Shown here: one piece after another, positions 18,077 through 26,184 of the stretch
Numbering within the stretch: the stretch's first letter is position 1
How the letters are laid out: the number at the start of each line of letters is the position of its first letter
From: Alphaproteobacteria bacterium
GTDB taxonomy: Bacteria > Pseudomonadota > Alphaproteobacteria > Micavibrionales > Micavibrionaceae
Assembly: GCA_021775955.1 (NCBI GenBank)
Contig: JAJFGU010000004.1
Coordinates: forward strand, 310,001-374,000
Length of the DNA: 64,000 bases
Direction of reading: 5' to 3'
The notes under the pieces: model-generated
What the model was told of the DNA's origin: nothing
The model's database searches: none
Seen by the model: the letters and a program-made list of their open reading frames with translations, nothing else
Made by a program: the position numbers and the translations under genes

Positions 18077-18901
18077 CTAACTCCCATTTCCGTTTCCGTT
18101 CTTCGCCAATTCAGCCAGATTTTCATGCGGCGGCATACCGACGGCGTTAAAGCCGCAATCGACGTAATGCACCTCTCCCGTTACTGCGCCGGACAGATCG
18201 GAGAGCAAATACAGCCCCGTCCCGCCAAGCTCTTCCATCTCTACGGGTCTACGCAGCGGCGCTGTCAGGGTATTATACTTAAAAGTGGTACGCGCGCCGC
18301 CTATGACAGCTCCCGCTAACGTGCGCATCGGCCCGGCAGAAATCGCATTCACCCGCACGCCTTCGGGCCCCAAATCAGCAGCCAGATAGCGCACCGATGC
18401 CTCAAGCGCCGCTTTGGCAACACCCATGACATTGTAATTCGGCATGACTTTTTCGGCACCGTAATAGGTAAGCGTTACGGCCGCGCCGCCCTCACTCATC
18501 AAATCTTTTGCGCGCCGCATAACAGACGTAAACGAGTAACAGGAAATATGCATGGTGGTCAGGAAATTATCGAGCGTTGTATCGACATAGCGCCCCTGCA
18601 ATTCATCTTTGTTGGAATAAGCAATCGCATGCACCACAAAGTCCAGCGACCCCCATTCTTTTTTGAGTGTCTCAAAAACATTATCAAGGTCGTCTTCCTT
18701 TGAGGCATCGCAATCAAGGACAATGCTCGAGCCTACACTTTCGGCCAGCGGCTTAACCCGCTTACCGAATGCATCACCCTGATAGGTAAAAGCAAGCTCT
18801 GCCCCCTGCTCATGCAAAGCCTTCGCCATACCCCAGGCAATGGAATGGTCATTGGCCACGCCCATAATCAGGCCGCGCTTTCCTTTCATTAAATCATCCA
18901 T
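18077..18901 (-). CDS. fabI: enoyl-[ACP] reductase (NADH)
   Basis: FabI performs the last reduction of each fatty-acid elongation cycle. It is a short-chain dehydrogenase variant. GKRGLIMGVANDHSIAWGMAKAL is the NADH-binding start, LDFVVHAIAYSNKDELQGRY lies in the middle, and the catalytic Tyr-x6-Lys lies in NYNVMGVAKAALE. The length of 274 residues is standard. It forms a run with fabB and fabA, separated from fabB by a palindromic repeat. Confidence 0.94.
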   Translation of the reverse strand: MDDLMKGKRGLIMGVANDHSIAWGMAKALHEQGAELAFTYQGDAFGKRVKPLAESVGSSIVLDCDASKEDDLDNVFETLKKEWGSLDFVVHAIAYSNKDELQGRYVDTTLDNFLTTMHISCYSFTSVMRRAKDLMSEGGAAVTLTYYGAEKVMPNYNVMGVAKAALEASVRYLAADLGPEGVRVNAISAGPMRTLAGAVIGGARTTFKYNTLTAPLRRPVEMEELGGTGLYLLSDLSGAVTGEVHYVDCGFNAVGMPPHENLAELAKNGNGNGS

Positions 18902-18904
18902 TCC

Positions 18905-18973
18905 CTACCTGCTTTCCCTGCGAAAGCAGGGATCTTTCCTTTAATCACAAGATCCCTGCTTTCGCAGGGAAGA
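18905..18973. repeat. palindromic element between fabI and fabB
   Basis: Left hairpin CCCTGCGAAAGCAGGG with flanking GATCTT, right hairpin CCCTGCTTTCGCAGGG with flanking AAGATC. The two halves also pair with each other. It closely resembles the copies in dusA (23707) and at 47883. Confidence 0.88.
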
Positions 18974-18981
18974 CAAAACGG

Positions 18982-20208
18982 TTAATCCTCATACCGGCTC
19001 ATGGCCAGCGTTGCATTTGTGCCGCCAAAGCCAAAGGAATTCGAAATCAGCGTTTGATGCGTAACGCCATCAACGCGCTCGCGGGCGATCGGCATGCCAT
19101 TCGCACCTTCATCCAGATTCTCGATATTGATACTTGGTGCAACAAAATCATGTTGCAGCATGAGCAGCGAATAAATCGCTTCCTGCACACCTGTGCCACC
19201 AAGTGAGTGGCCTGTCATTGATTTGGTGGCGCTGATATGCGGCATATCCTGCTCTAAAGACTCAAACACCTCGCGCATGGCATTGAGCTCTGTGATATCG
19301 CCCACCGGCGTCGAAGTGCCGTGTGAATTGATATAGGTCACTGGCGTTTTAATCGTGGCAAGAGCCTGACGCATACAACGCACAGCGCCCTCGCCGCTCG
19401 GTGCAACCATATCCGCGCCATCGGATGTCGCGCCGTAGCCGGTAATTTCGCCGTAAATTTTAGCCCCGCGCGCTTTGGCGTGCTCCAGTTCCTCCAGCAC
19501 AACAATGCCGCCGCCGCCGGCAATCACAAAGCCGTCGCGATCCGCATCATAAGCTCTGGCTGCTTTTTCCGGCGTGTCGTTATATTTGGAGCTCATCGCG
19601 CCCATGGCATCGAACAGCACGGAAAGCGTCCAGTCTAGCTCTTCTCCACCACCGGCAAACATGACATCCTGCTTGCCCCACTGGATTTGCTCGGCCGCAT
19701 TGCCAATACAATGCGCCGAAGTCGAACAGGCTGATGAAATCGTATAATTCACGCCCTTAATTTTAAAGTTGGTCGCGGCTGTCGCCGAAGTGGTCGAACA
19801 CATGGCTTTGGGAACCGCAAACGGCCCGACGCGCTTGGGGCTTTTTTCACGGGCAATATCAGCGGCCAGAACCTGTGCCCGCGTTGAAGGTCCGCCGGAG
19901 CCGACAATAATGCCCGTGCGCTCATTAACGATGTCGGATTCCTCAAGACCGGAATCAGCAATCGCCTGTTCCATCGATAAATGCGTATACGCCGCCGCAT
20001 CGCCCATAAAGCGAAACAGACGTTTGTCGATATGATCTTCAAGATTGATTTGCGGTTTGCCCGATATTTGTGAACGAAAGCCCATTTCTGCATAAACCTC
20101 ATCAGCCGCAATACCGCTGCGTCCGGCTTTGAGGGAGTCCAGTACCTCAGAAACATTGTTCCCGATACAGGAAACAACCCCCATCCCTGTGATGACAACG
20201 CGGCGCAT
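18982..20208 (-). CDS. fabB: beta-ketoacyl-ACP synthase I
   Basis: FabB condenses malonyl-ACP with acyl-ACP and is needed for unsaturated fatty-acid elongation. The catalytic Cys is in [13 protein letters not shown], and the two His residues are in [11 protein letters not shown] and SMTGHSLGG. The C-terminal [12 protein letters not shown] is the family's glycine-rich motif. The length is 408 residues. It starts 4 bases after the fabA stop, the conserved fabA-fabB pair of alpha- and gammaproteobacteria. Confidence 0.94.
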   Translation of the reverse strand: MRRVVITGMGVVSCIGNNVSEVLDSLKAGRSGIAADEVYAEMGFRSQISGKPQINLEDHIDKRLFRFMGDAAAYTHLSMEQAIADSGLEESDIVNERTGIIVGSGGPSTRAQVLAADIAREKSPKRVGPFAVPKAMCSTTSATAATNFKIKGVNYTISSACSTSAHCIGNAAEQIQWGKQDVMFAGGGEELDWTLSVLFDAMGAMSSKYNDTPEKAARAYDADRDGFVIAGGGGIVVLEELEHAKARGAKIYGEITGYGATSDGADMVAPSGEGAVRCMRQALATIKTPVTYINSHGTSTPVGDITELNAMREVFESLEQDMPHISATKSMTGHSLGGTGVQEAIYSLLMLQHDFVAPSINIENLDEGANGMPIARERVDGVTHQTLISNSFGFGGTNATLAMSRYED

Positions 20209-20212
20209 GCAC

Positions 20213-20755
20213 TTATCCTTTCGAATTATCGAACAGGCCGACCTTCATATCTTTGGCCTCATAGATCAGCTCGCCATCGGCGAACATTTTGCCGTCACCC
20301 ACGCCCAAGACCAGCTTGCGGTTAATCAGACGCTTGATATCGACAACATATTTCACCAGCTTTGTTTCAGGTAGGACTTGTCCGGTTAATTTCAACTCCC
20401 CCAGACCCAGAGCGCGGCCAGAGCCTTGCGCGCCGGTCCAGCCAAGAAAGAACCCGGTAAGCTGCCAGAGGGCATCCAGCCCCAGACAACCCGGCATCAC
20501 CGGATCGCCTTTAAAATGGCAGTCAAAAAACCAGATATCGGGCTTGATATCGAATTCGGCCTCAATAATACCCTTGCCGTGCTCACCGCCATCGGCAGAT
20601 ACATTGGTAATGCGATCGAACATCAGCATTGGCGGCAATGGCAATTGCGCATTGCCGGGGCCAAATAAGGTCCCTTCCCCACACTCAATTATTTCATCGT
20701 AGGAATAGCTTTGTTTCGGCTCAAAACTCATATGCTTTGCTTCTGCTGTAGACAT
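20213..20755 (-). CDS. fabA: 3-hydroxydecanoyl-ACP dehydratase/isomerase
   Basis: FabA dehydrates and isomerises C10 intermediates, starting the anaerobic unsaturated fatty-acid branch. The active-site block [23 protein letters not shown] is present with its His. The ATG at 20755 gives 180 residues. A preceding GTG (20758) and an internal ATG (20731, giving [11 protein letters not shown]) are alternatives; the last fits the family's usual N-terminus well. It is the first gene of fabA-fabB-fabI. Confidence 0.94.
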   Translation of the reverse strand: MSTAEAKHMSFEPKQSYSYDEIIECGEGTLFGPGNAQLPLPPMLMFDRITNVSADGGEHGKGIIEAEFDIKPDIWFFDCHFKGDPVMPGCLGLDALWQLTGFFLGWTGAQGSGRALGLGELKLTGQVLPETKLVKYVVDIKRLINRKLVLGVGDGKMFADGELIYEAKDMKVGLFDNSKG

Positions 20756-20807
20756 CACAGAGAGCTTTATACGTGGTTATAAGCGGGCGTTCAAGCCATT
20801 TAGACCT

Positions 20808-21782
20808 CTAATAAGAGGCTATGGCATATTCTATACAAACTGATTTATAGGTTTCTGTCATGGCCGCCATGGCTAGGGGTTTTGCGATGGCCGGTTCCAA
20901 CTCGGGAAGCGCTCCACCGGCAGCCACAGCGACCATACGGCCAGCAGCTTTGGCGCAGGACACGGCCTGCTCATAGGGACATTCCTGGCCGATTGCCTGG
21001 AAAAAACTGGTGCAATAGGGCTCCATACCGCTAATCAGATTCACGGGAGCATTAATGGGAATATCATTGGCAGGAAGGCCAAAACGCCAGTCACTGCCGG
21101 CAGGAACACCAAGACGGATGGCCTCCTGGGTCATCACATAGGAGACCTGGTCCAGGATTTCCGGAATATCGGCCCCTCTAAAAGTGCTACAGCTATCAGT
21201 ATCCAGCGATAGCGCCAGACGGCGACCGGAAACGGCGCTGAGCGCTGCAATACAATCGCCCATGCTCCAGCCCTCGCTGGCCACTTTCTTTTCAATCACA
21301 ATGTCGCATAATTCCTGGGCCGCAATTTCAAAGGCCATGCAGCGTTTGGTGCATTCCACCAGTAAACGCAGCGTTTCCGCGCGTGGCTGGCCATCTTCTT
21401 CCCAGCTGACAATGATGTTGTGAACGATAACCAGGATCAAATCATGAAACTCAAAAGCACAATCCAGCCATTCCTCAAAGAACTCGCGGGCGGCGGCGCG
21501 GCCGCGCTCGGTTTCGCAATCAATGATATGAGCCGGCGGTAAGGCGCTGGCAGCCAGTGGCCCGGAAACCGGTTCACAGCACAACATACGCGATAATCTG
21601 TCAAAACTGGCTTCCATCGTCTCATCCGGCTGCTCAAAAACCAGGTAGGTTTCCACCAGAACACCGGCCATAAGCTGAATAAGCTGCATCGCATCGGTCC
21701 CGCGCTCAGGGTCCGTGGCCAGTTCAATCAGGCCCGCGTAAAGCCGTGCGCCCATTTCGGGCTTGTTGGTCAGTACAAACAT
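20808..21782 (-). CDS. conserved-looking protein of unknown function
   Basis: A 324-residue protein with no signal peptide or clear membrane segment and no motif I recognise. It is rich in Ala, Glu and Cys (for example MLCCEPVSG) and largely helical in appearance. Codon use and GC content match the neighbouring fab genes. It lies 50 bases upstream of fabA on the same strand and could be in the same transcript. No function is proposed. Confidence 0.7.
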   Translation of the reverse strand: MFVLTNKPEMGARLYAGLIELATDPERGTDAMQLIQLMAGVLVETYLVFEQPDETMEASFDRLSRMLCCEPVSGPLAASALPPAHIIDCETERGRAAAREFFEEWLDCAFEFHDLILVIVHNIIVSWEEDGQPRAETLRLLVECTKRCMAFEIAAQELCDIVIEKKVASEGWSMGDCIAALSAVSGRRLALSLDTDSCSTFRGADIPEILDQVSYVMTQEAIRLGVPAGSDWRFGLPANDIPINAPVNLISGMEPYCTSFFQAIGQECPYEQAVSCAKAAGRMVAVAAGGALPELEPAIAKPLAMAAMTETYKSVCIEYAIASY

Positions 21783-22050
21783 AATATCTTTTTCTTGAAA
21801 AACTTAATCCGCAAGGGGTTGTGGATAAGCCTGTGGAAAGGGTGCCGAATCATCGACTATGATTAGAGTAATTGAATTTTGATTCTGCGTAAACTGCCCA
21901 TTTGTGGATTTCTATTGAAATGGCAACTTTGTGGCATAAAAACAACAGATTAGGCGCGGCTTGCTATAGTTTTACATAGTAAATTTGCAGTATTCCCTAA
22001 AAAATGGTACTTTGTGCTCTCGGTAACAGCAAACAGAAGGCGTTCGCTTA

Positions 22051-22182
22051 ATGAATGAAGATGTTGGAAATGCATTTGGAGCTGCTGCTGCCTTAACTTG
22101 TCTGGGAGTAGGTTTTGCAGCAAGCCTCGCGCCACTGGTCCTATTTGGGCTTGTTATCGACGATGAATACACTATAGGCTAG
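22051..22182 (+). CDS. possible 43-residue membrane peptide
   Basis: A short frame starts at ATG 22051 with AGAAGG about ten bases upstream. It encodes an acidic start (MNEDVG), a long hydrophobic stretch with small residues (about residues 8-33) and an acidic tail (DDEYTIG). It lies in the 407-base gap 21783-22189, which otherwise shows nothing I can name. Composition and the ribosome binding site favour a real small protein, but nothing else supports it. Confidence 0.35.
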   Translation: MNEDVGNAFGAAAALTCLGVGFAASLAPLVLFGLVIDDEYTIG

Positions 22183-22189
22183 GGAAGCC

Positions 22190-22696
22190 TTACTCAACCG
22201 CCTCACCTTCATAAACACCCCAGACAAAGCCCCGCTGTACCCAGCCTTTATAACCGGACGCTTCCAATCTGCACCAGCTTTCCTGACATTTATCAATTTC
22301 GGCCACAACGCCCGGCTCCATCTTTGCAACCAAACGCCCCGTTTCATTGGGCTTTCGGCGCACAGCAACCATCTCCTGGGACTTAATAATGGCCGCGCGT
22401 CTGCCAGAGAGCAGCGATTGATGCACCCAGCCTTCCTGAGCATCAAAATCCCTGATTTTGCGCCAGGTATCAAATTCGAGGATAACCTCCACCGGCAGGC
22501 CCTTTTTTTGGAACTCCCATTTTATCGGAAAGCGCGATCCCGGTCCGGCACGCACATAAACCTTGTCGGAAGCCAGCGATACAAAACGGGGCAAGGGATA
22601 ATCGGTCGAGCGAAAGGCGTCATTTTCCTGCGCCTTTAAAACATGAGGAAAGAACGACAAGCCTATAAAAATAAAAAGAAATATGCGAATTGCCAT
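22190..22696 (-). CDS. secreted SH3-like domain protein
   Basis: An N-terminal signal peptide (RIFLFIFIGLSFFPHVLKAQ) is followed by two bacterial SH3-like repeats: VYVRAGPGSRFPIKWEFQKKGLPVEV and MVAVRRKPNETGRLVAKMEPG. Conserved WRKI/GWVHQSLL and WCRLEASGYKGWV segments close each repeat. This is the DUF1058/SH3_4 type, thought to act in the periplasm, possibly on peptidoglycan. The start at 22696 puts the signal peptide first; 22708 is an alternative. Confidence 0.85.
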   Translation of the reverse strand: MAIRIFLFIFIGLSFFPHVLKAQENDAFRSTDYPLPRFVSLASDKVYVRAGPGSRFPIKWEFQKKGLPVEVILEFDTWRKIRDFDAQEGWVHQSLLSGRRAAIIKSQEMVAVRRKPNETGRLVAKMEPGVVAEIDKCQESWCRLEASGYKGWVQRGFVWGVYEGEAVE

Positions 22697-22763
22697 TTTT
22701 GCTACCATTACTCTCAGTTTTTATAATATAACAACTCAAACCAATATTGCCAAAAAGAATATA

Positions 22764-22836
22764 AACGCGGAGATTCAGAGAAGCGGAGAAACAAAGGACC
22801 CTCTGAAAAAGCATTAAACCTCCGTTTCTCTGTGTT
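22764..22836. repeat. imperfect inverted repeat of the GCGGAGA...TCTCTGTG type
   Basis: The left arm AACGCGGAGATTCAGAGA and the right arm TCTCTGTGTT can fold on each other over about 73 bases. A similar but distinct element lies at 49547-49618. It sits between the divergent SH3-protein gene and dusA. The gap 22709-23044 holds this element and the repeat at 22959. Confidence 0.6.
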
Positions 22837-22958
22837 AAAAAACCTTGACATTTTATGACTATTTTCCTACAATGGCATTTAAAAGTGACCGAAACGAAAA
22901 CCGAAGCAAATGGCCGAAGTGTTATATAGATATGGTAAAAAAAGAAAGTGAAGAAAAA

Positions 22959-23043
22959 AACGAACTGAAGGAGAGTTGTTTGAAATCAATGGCTTATTTT
23001 TTCCTGAAAAATCCAGGCAAACGAACTGAAAGAAGAATTGTTA
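22959..23043 (+). repeat. 85-bp repeat with two AACGAACTGAA units, copy 1
   Basis: Two direct units, AACGAACTGAAGGAGAGTTG (from 22959) and AACGAACTGAAAGAAGAATTG (from 23020), lie 61 bases apart. Between them lies a small CCTG...CAGG palindrome. A copy about 90% identical over 78 bases lies at 37540-37622 on the minus strand. Here it ends one base before the dusA start codon, and its second unit supplies the purine-rich ribosome binding site. Confidence 0.85.
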
Positions 23044-23044
23044 T

Positions 23045-24118
23045 ATGAAACCCGTAACCGGCCAAAAACCACATATATCCGTCGCGCCGATGATGGACTG
23101 GACGGATCGCCATTGCCGCTATTTCCTGCGGCTGATCGCGCCGCATGTGCGGCTTTACACGGAAATGGTGACAACCGGGGCGCTTATTCACGGCGATAAA
23201 GACCGTTTCCTGCGTTTTCATGATGCCGAGCACCCAATTGCCCTGCAACTTGGCGGCTCCGATCCCAAAGATTTGGCCACTTGTGCCAAAATGGGCGAGG
23301 ACTACGGCTATGATGAGATTAACCTGAATTGCGGCTGCCCTTCGGACCGTGTACAAAGCGGCGCATTCGGCGCCTGTTTAATGAAAGAGCCGGATCAGGT
23401 TGCAGCCTGCGTCGAATCCATGGCTGAAGCTGTACAAATTCCTGTGACCGTCAAATGTCGCATTGGCATTGATGATCATGACAGTTTCGAATTTTTGGAT
23501 AACTTCGTGGGTAAGATCGCGGAAAAAGGGTGCAAAACTTTTGTCATTCATGCCCGTAAAGCGTGGCTCAAAGGCCTAAGCCCTAAAGAAAACAGAGAAG
23601 TACCGGAGCTAAATTATAATCGAGTTGAGGAAATTAAAGCAAAGCACTCTGATTTAAATATAATTTTAAATGGTGGTGTCAAAACGATTGAAGGTATTTT
23701 TTCTGTGCTTTCCCTGCGAAAGCAGGGATCTTGTGAAACATCAATGAAAGATCCCCGCTTACGCGGGGAAAGCATTACTCCATTTGACGGCGCCATGATC
23801 GGTCGCGAGGCCTACCAAAACCCGTACTTCCTCGCCGAAGTTGAAAAGGAAATATTTGGCAATAAACAAACCTTAAGCCGCGAAGACATCGTTCTGGCCA
23901 TGGCTTCCTATGCTGAGCAGCAAATAGAGCACCATGACGTGCCTCTAAAATCCATCACCCGCCATATGATCGGCCTGTTTCACGGCCAGAAAGGCGGACG
24001 GGCCTGGCGCCGCGCTTTAAGCACCCTTCCGCACGAAGCCGAGGCCTATGAATCCGGTGCAAAAGCCGATATCATTTTGCAGGCACTCGAAGAACGCCAA
24101 AGCAGGAAAGCCGCATGA
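23045..24118 (+). CDS. dusA: tRNA-dihydrouridine(20/20a) synthase with in-frame palindromic insert
   Basis: DusA reduces uridines 20 and 20a in the tRNA D-loop using FMN and NADPH. ISVAPMMDWTDRHCRYF, YTEMVTTGALIHGD, INLNCGCPSDRV with the catalytic Cys, and NGGVKTIEG, then DGAMIGREAYQNPY are all typical. Between TIEGIFSVL and ITPFDGAMIG lies an extra stretch, SLRKQGSC...KDPRLRGES, encoded by a palindromic element at 23707-23773. It lengthens the protein to 357 residues. The insert keeps the frame and falls in a loop before the FMN-phosphate-binding strand. It precedes an unknown gene with a 4-base overlap. Confidence 0.93.
   Translation: MKPVTGQKPHISVAPMMDWTDRHCRYFLRLIAPHVRLYTEMVTTGALIHGDKDRFLRFHDAEHPIALQLGGSDPKDLATCAKMGEDYGYDEINLNCGCPSDRVQSGAFGACLMKEPDQVAACVESMAEAVQIPVTVKCRIGIDDHDSFEFLDNFVGKIAEKGCKTFVIHARKAWLKGLSPKENREVPELNYNRVEEIKAKHSDLNIILNGGVKTIEGIFSVLSLRKQGSCETSMKDPRLRGESITPFDGAMIGREAYQNPYFLAEVEKEIFGNKQTLSREDIVLAMASYAEQQIEHHDVPLKSITRHMIGLFHGQKGGRAWRRALSTLPHEAEAYESGAKADIILQALEERQSRKAA
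23707..23773. repeat. palindromic element inside dusA
   Basis: Left hairpin CCCTGCGAAAGCAGGG plus GATCTT, right AAAGATCCCCGCTT with ACGCGGGG. The left half is identical to that of the copy between fabI and fabB (18905), and it is nearly the same as the copy at 47883. It is fully open in the dusA frame. Confidence 0.88.
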
Positions 24119-25185
24119 GAGACTGGCAACAGCTTACTCCGGATCAATCAATTGAATTTATCAAATCTGTCGCCTCGGAAAGTGATTTGATCCTTTTCGA
24201 ACCCTCGCTATGTGATGTTTACACCCTACCTTTGCCCTTTTATGAGGGATACTCGCTCTATCGCATCGTTAACAAATATATGCTGCCTTATCTGCTGCTG
24301 GATTACTTAAGCAACGGCGAAAATCATCATTATATGAACGGCTCGGATCAGGCCTTTCACAATTTAAATTCCAGAAATGCGCTGAGCCTTGGCAGTGAAA
24401 ACGTTCTCGATTATCTCGACCTCTACATTTCTTACGTTTATGAACGCGGACATAGTCTTGTTTTTATGAACGATCATGAAGAAGCTGCAAAACACAGCCA
24501 TGTCGACTTTGATGAAGGATCGCAGCTTTACAAAGTTAAGACACCGCTCATCTACCACGACGAAACCGTTAACGGAGAAGCAGAAATTTCTGCTAGCGGG
24601 GCCATCACGATCAACACCCCGGTTAAAGCCAGCTTCCTGCATGATTTAAAGCCACACAAAGATATTGCCTATCGTCACCCGCTTGAATCCGACATTATCG
24701 AGCAGAGCGTTTCCATTCTCTCCGAGTGCGAAACCGGACAGAATTTATTGAAGCTCAAAGACGAACATAGTGTTGAAATCCGTGTGCTGAGCTCGCCGAA
24801 CTATCATGGGGTAATTACCAATGATTTTGTCGTTTATCTTGTGATCCCGGCGGCTGAGCAAACCGCCAAGTTTTTTCAGGCCCTGGTTTTGGCTTATGCC
24901 CTGCGTGATGTTCAGCAAATTGCCGGTGGCTATCTCCACCCTCACCCCAGTATTGATCAAGAAGAATACCTCACCGCCAATTACGGCAAGAATTTGGATA
25001 TGATTACGCAAATGTGTAAAATAGTGGAAGAGTTTGAAAACATAAACGCACCCGGTGCTTTGCAGGCGCTCAACAAAATGGGCCTTGGCAGCGTTTATAG
25101 CGGCTATAAAAACGGGCTGCATAGTGATGCGCTGATGGATGTTTATGTCGAGGCCTTGGAAAGAGATGGCACAATAAAGAGGTAA
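24115..25185 (+). CDS. protein of unknown function downstream of dusA
   Basis: A 356-residue soluble protein that overlaps the dusA stop by 4 bases (ATGA), so the two are translationally coupled. I see no known motif. It is rich in acidic and aromatic residues, with many His (ENHHYMNGSDQAFHN, GGYLHPHPSIDQEEY) that could bind metal, but no recognised metal signature. It could act with DusA only by context. Base composition is like dusA. Confidence 0.75.
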   Translation: MRDWQQLTPDQSIEFIKSVASESDLILFEPSLCDVYTLPLPFYEGYSLYRIVNKYMLPYLLLDYLSNGENHHYMNGSDQAFHNLNSRNALSLGSENVLDYLDLYISYVYERGHSLVFMNDHEEAAKHSHVDFDEGSQLYKVKTPLIYHDETVNGEAEISASGAITINTPVKASFLHDLKPHKDIAYRHPLESDIIEQSVSILSECETGQNLLKLKDEHSVEIRVLSSPNYHGVITNDFVVYLVIPAAEQTAKFFQALVLAYALRDVQQIAGGYLHPHPSIDQEEYLTANYGKNLDMITQMCKIVEEFENINAPGALQALNKMGLGSVYSGYKNGLHSDALMDVYVEALERDGTIKR

Positions 25186-25187
25186 AA

Positions 25188-25290
25188 ACAGTCATTCATA
25201 TCTTCATCCGGACAAGGCATGAGTGACGACGCGTATAAACATACGTTAGGAGCGAAATAACGATGTCCGGATGAATAGATGGATGACTGT
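25188..25290. repeat. 103-bp inverted-repeat element
   Basis: 26-base arms (25188-25213 and 25265-25290) match at about 22 positions, with the inner ends ATCCGGAC and GTCCGGAT. The 51-base centre contains GAGTGACGACGCG and GGAGCGAAA. It lies directly after the 356-residue unknown gene and could fold as one long hairpin. Confidence 0.75.
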
Positions 25291-25292
25291 AA

Positions 25293-25526
25293 ATGAGAAC
25301 CTTTATGACATGGCGAGGGCCGGGCCATACGTATGATTACCCCAGCGCCTCAAGCAAAAAAGTGACAAAAGCGCACCAGATGAACCGATGGCTGCCGTTT
25401 AAGGACGAGCCGATGGCGTTTATGGTCATGGCGCCCGGTGCCAAAAACGCAAGCGGACAATCCTGGGAGCAACATCATGCCGGCGTGAAATCCACCGCAA
25501 TTTCGGACAATTTCAGAAAGACTTAG
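25293..25526 (+). CDS. short hypothetical protein
   Basis: A 77-residue frame rich in Ser, Lys, Met and His, with no signal peptide or known motif. The start lies 3 bases after the inverted-repeat element and has no clear ribosome binding site. It is convergent with the next gene. It may be a genuine small gene or chance; the skewed composition does not settle it. Confidence 0.4.
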   Translation: MRTFMTWRGPGHTYDYPSASSKKVTKAHQMNRWLPFKDEPMAFMVMAPGAKNASGQSWEQHHAGVKSTAISDNFRKT

Positions 25527-25763
25527 TTAAGGCTCTAAACTCATTAATACAGTAATAGAGGAGTCAATTATCTCACTATTATTTGTTATAACCCGAAGTC
25601 CTACCTCAGCCGATATACCTGCCTTTTTGAACAAATCATCAATCTCATCTGGATCTGAAGCTTTTGCTAAAGCCTCTTTGGGCACTTTGCCATTTGAAAC
25701 CTGAAACAAAGATGCAGCAACAACTTCAGGGTCATATCTCAATGGTCCTACTTCAATTATCAT
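25527..25763 (-). CDS. short hypothetical protein, AT-rich gene
   Basis: A 78-residue acidic protein starting MIIEVGPLRYDPEVVAASLFQ with a central DPDEIDDLFKKAGI. GAGT lies upstream of the ATG in TTTAGGAGTATAG. No family is recognised. The AT-rich composition differs from the suf genes next door, which suggests recent gain. Confidence 0.55.
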   Translation of the reverse strand: MIIEVGPLRYDPEVVAASLFQVSNGKVPKEALAKASDPDEIDDLFKKAGISAEVGLRVITNNSEIIDSSITVLMSLEP

Positions 25764-25830
25764 TTTTCTATACTCCTAAAAAACAGAAGATTACAATAAC
25801 AAATTCATTATGTCAACATCTTGAAAGGGC

Positions 25831-26184
25831 TTAATTTTCAGGTTTTTCCACCTGAAAGGATTCGCCGCAGCCGCAGCGTCCGGTTTCATTCGGATTGGTA
25901 AAATCAAAACGCGCATTGCCCAGCTCATCCGTCACATAATCGACCGTCATGCCAAACAGCATCCAGCTATGCACTTTCGGGATATACACGCTCGCGCCTT
26001 CATGCTCGAACACATCATCGCCGCCCAGATCCTCGCCATCTTTGATATATTCCATCTTGTAGCTGTTGCCGCTACAGCCTGTGGCTTTGATGGTTAGACG
26101 CAGACCAACCACATCTTCTTCCTGCGAGAGCAGGCTTTGGATTTGGCTGGCAGCCTCCTGTGTGATTTGAATAGGATTGCTCAT
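25831..26184 (-). CDS. sufA: iron-sulfur cluster carrier, SufA/IscA/ErpA type
   Basis: A-type carriers accept Fe-S clusters from SufBCD and pass them to apoproteins. The three cluster ligands are visible: Cys in IKATGCSGNSYKM and the pair in GRCGCGESF near the C-terminus. The 117-residue length fits. It is the last gene of the suf operon and its start overlaps the methyltransferase stop by 4 bases. The exact subtype (SufA, IscA or ErpA) cannot be decided by eye. Confidence 0.9.
   Translation of the reverse strand: MSNPIQITQEAASQIQSLLSQEEDVVGLRLTIKATGCSGNSYKMEYIKDGEDLGGDDVFEHEGASVYIPKVHSWMLFGMTVDYVTDELGNARFDFTNPNETGRCGCGESFQVEKPEN

Noticed and set aside
22845-23048. A 67-residue open frame ending over the dusA start codon
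   Set aside because: Most of it is the 85-bp repeat. Compared with the other copy, nearly all differences would change amino acids, so protein-level selection is not supported.
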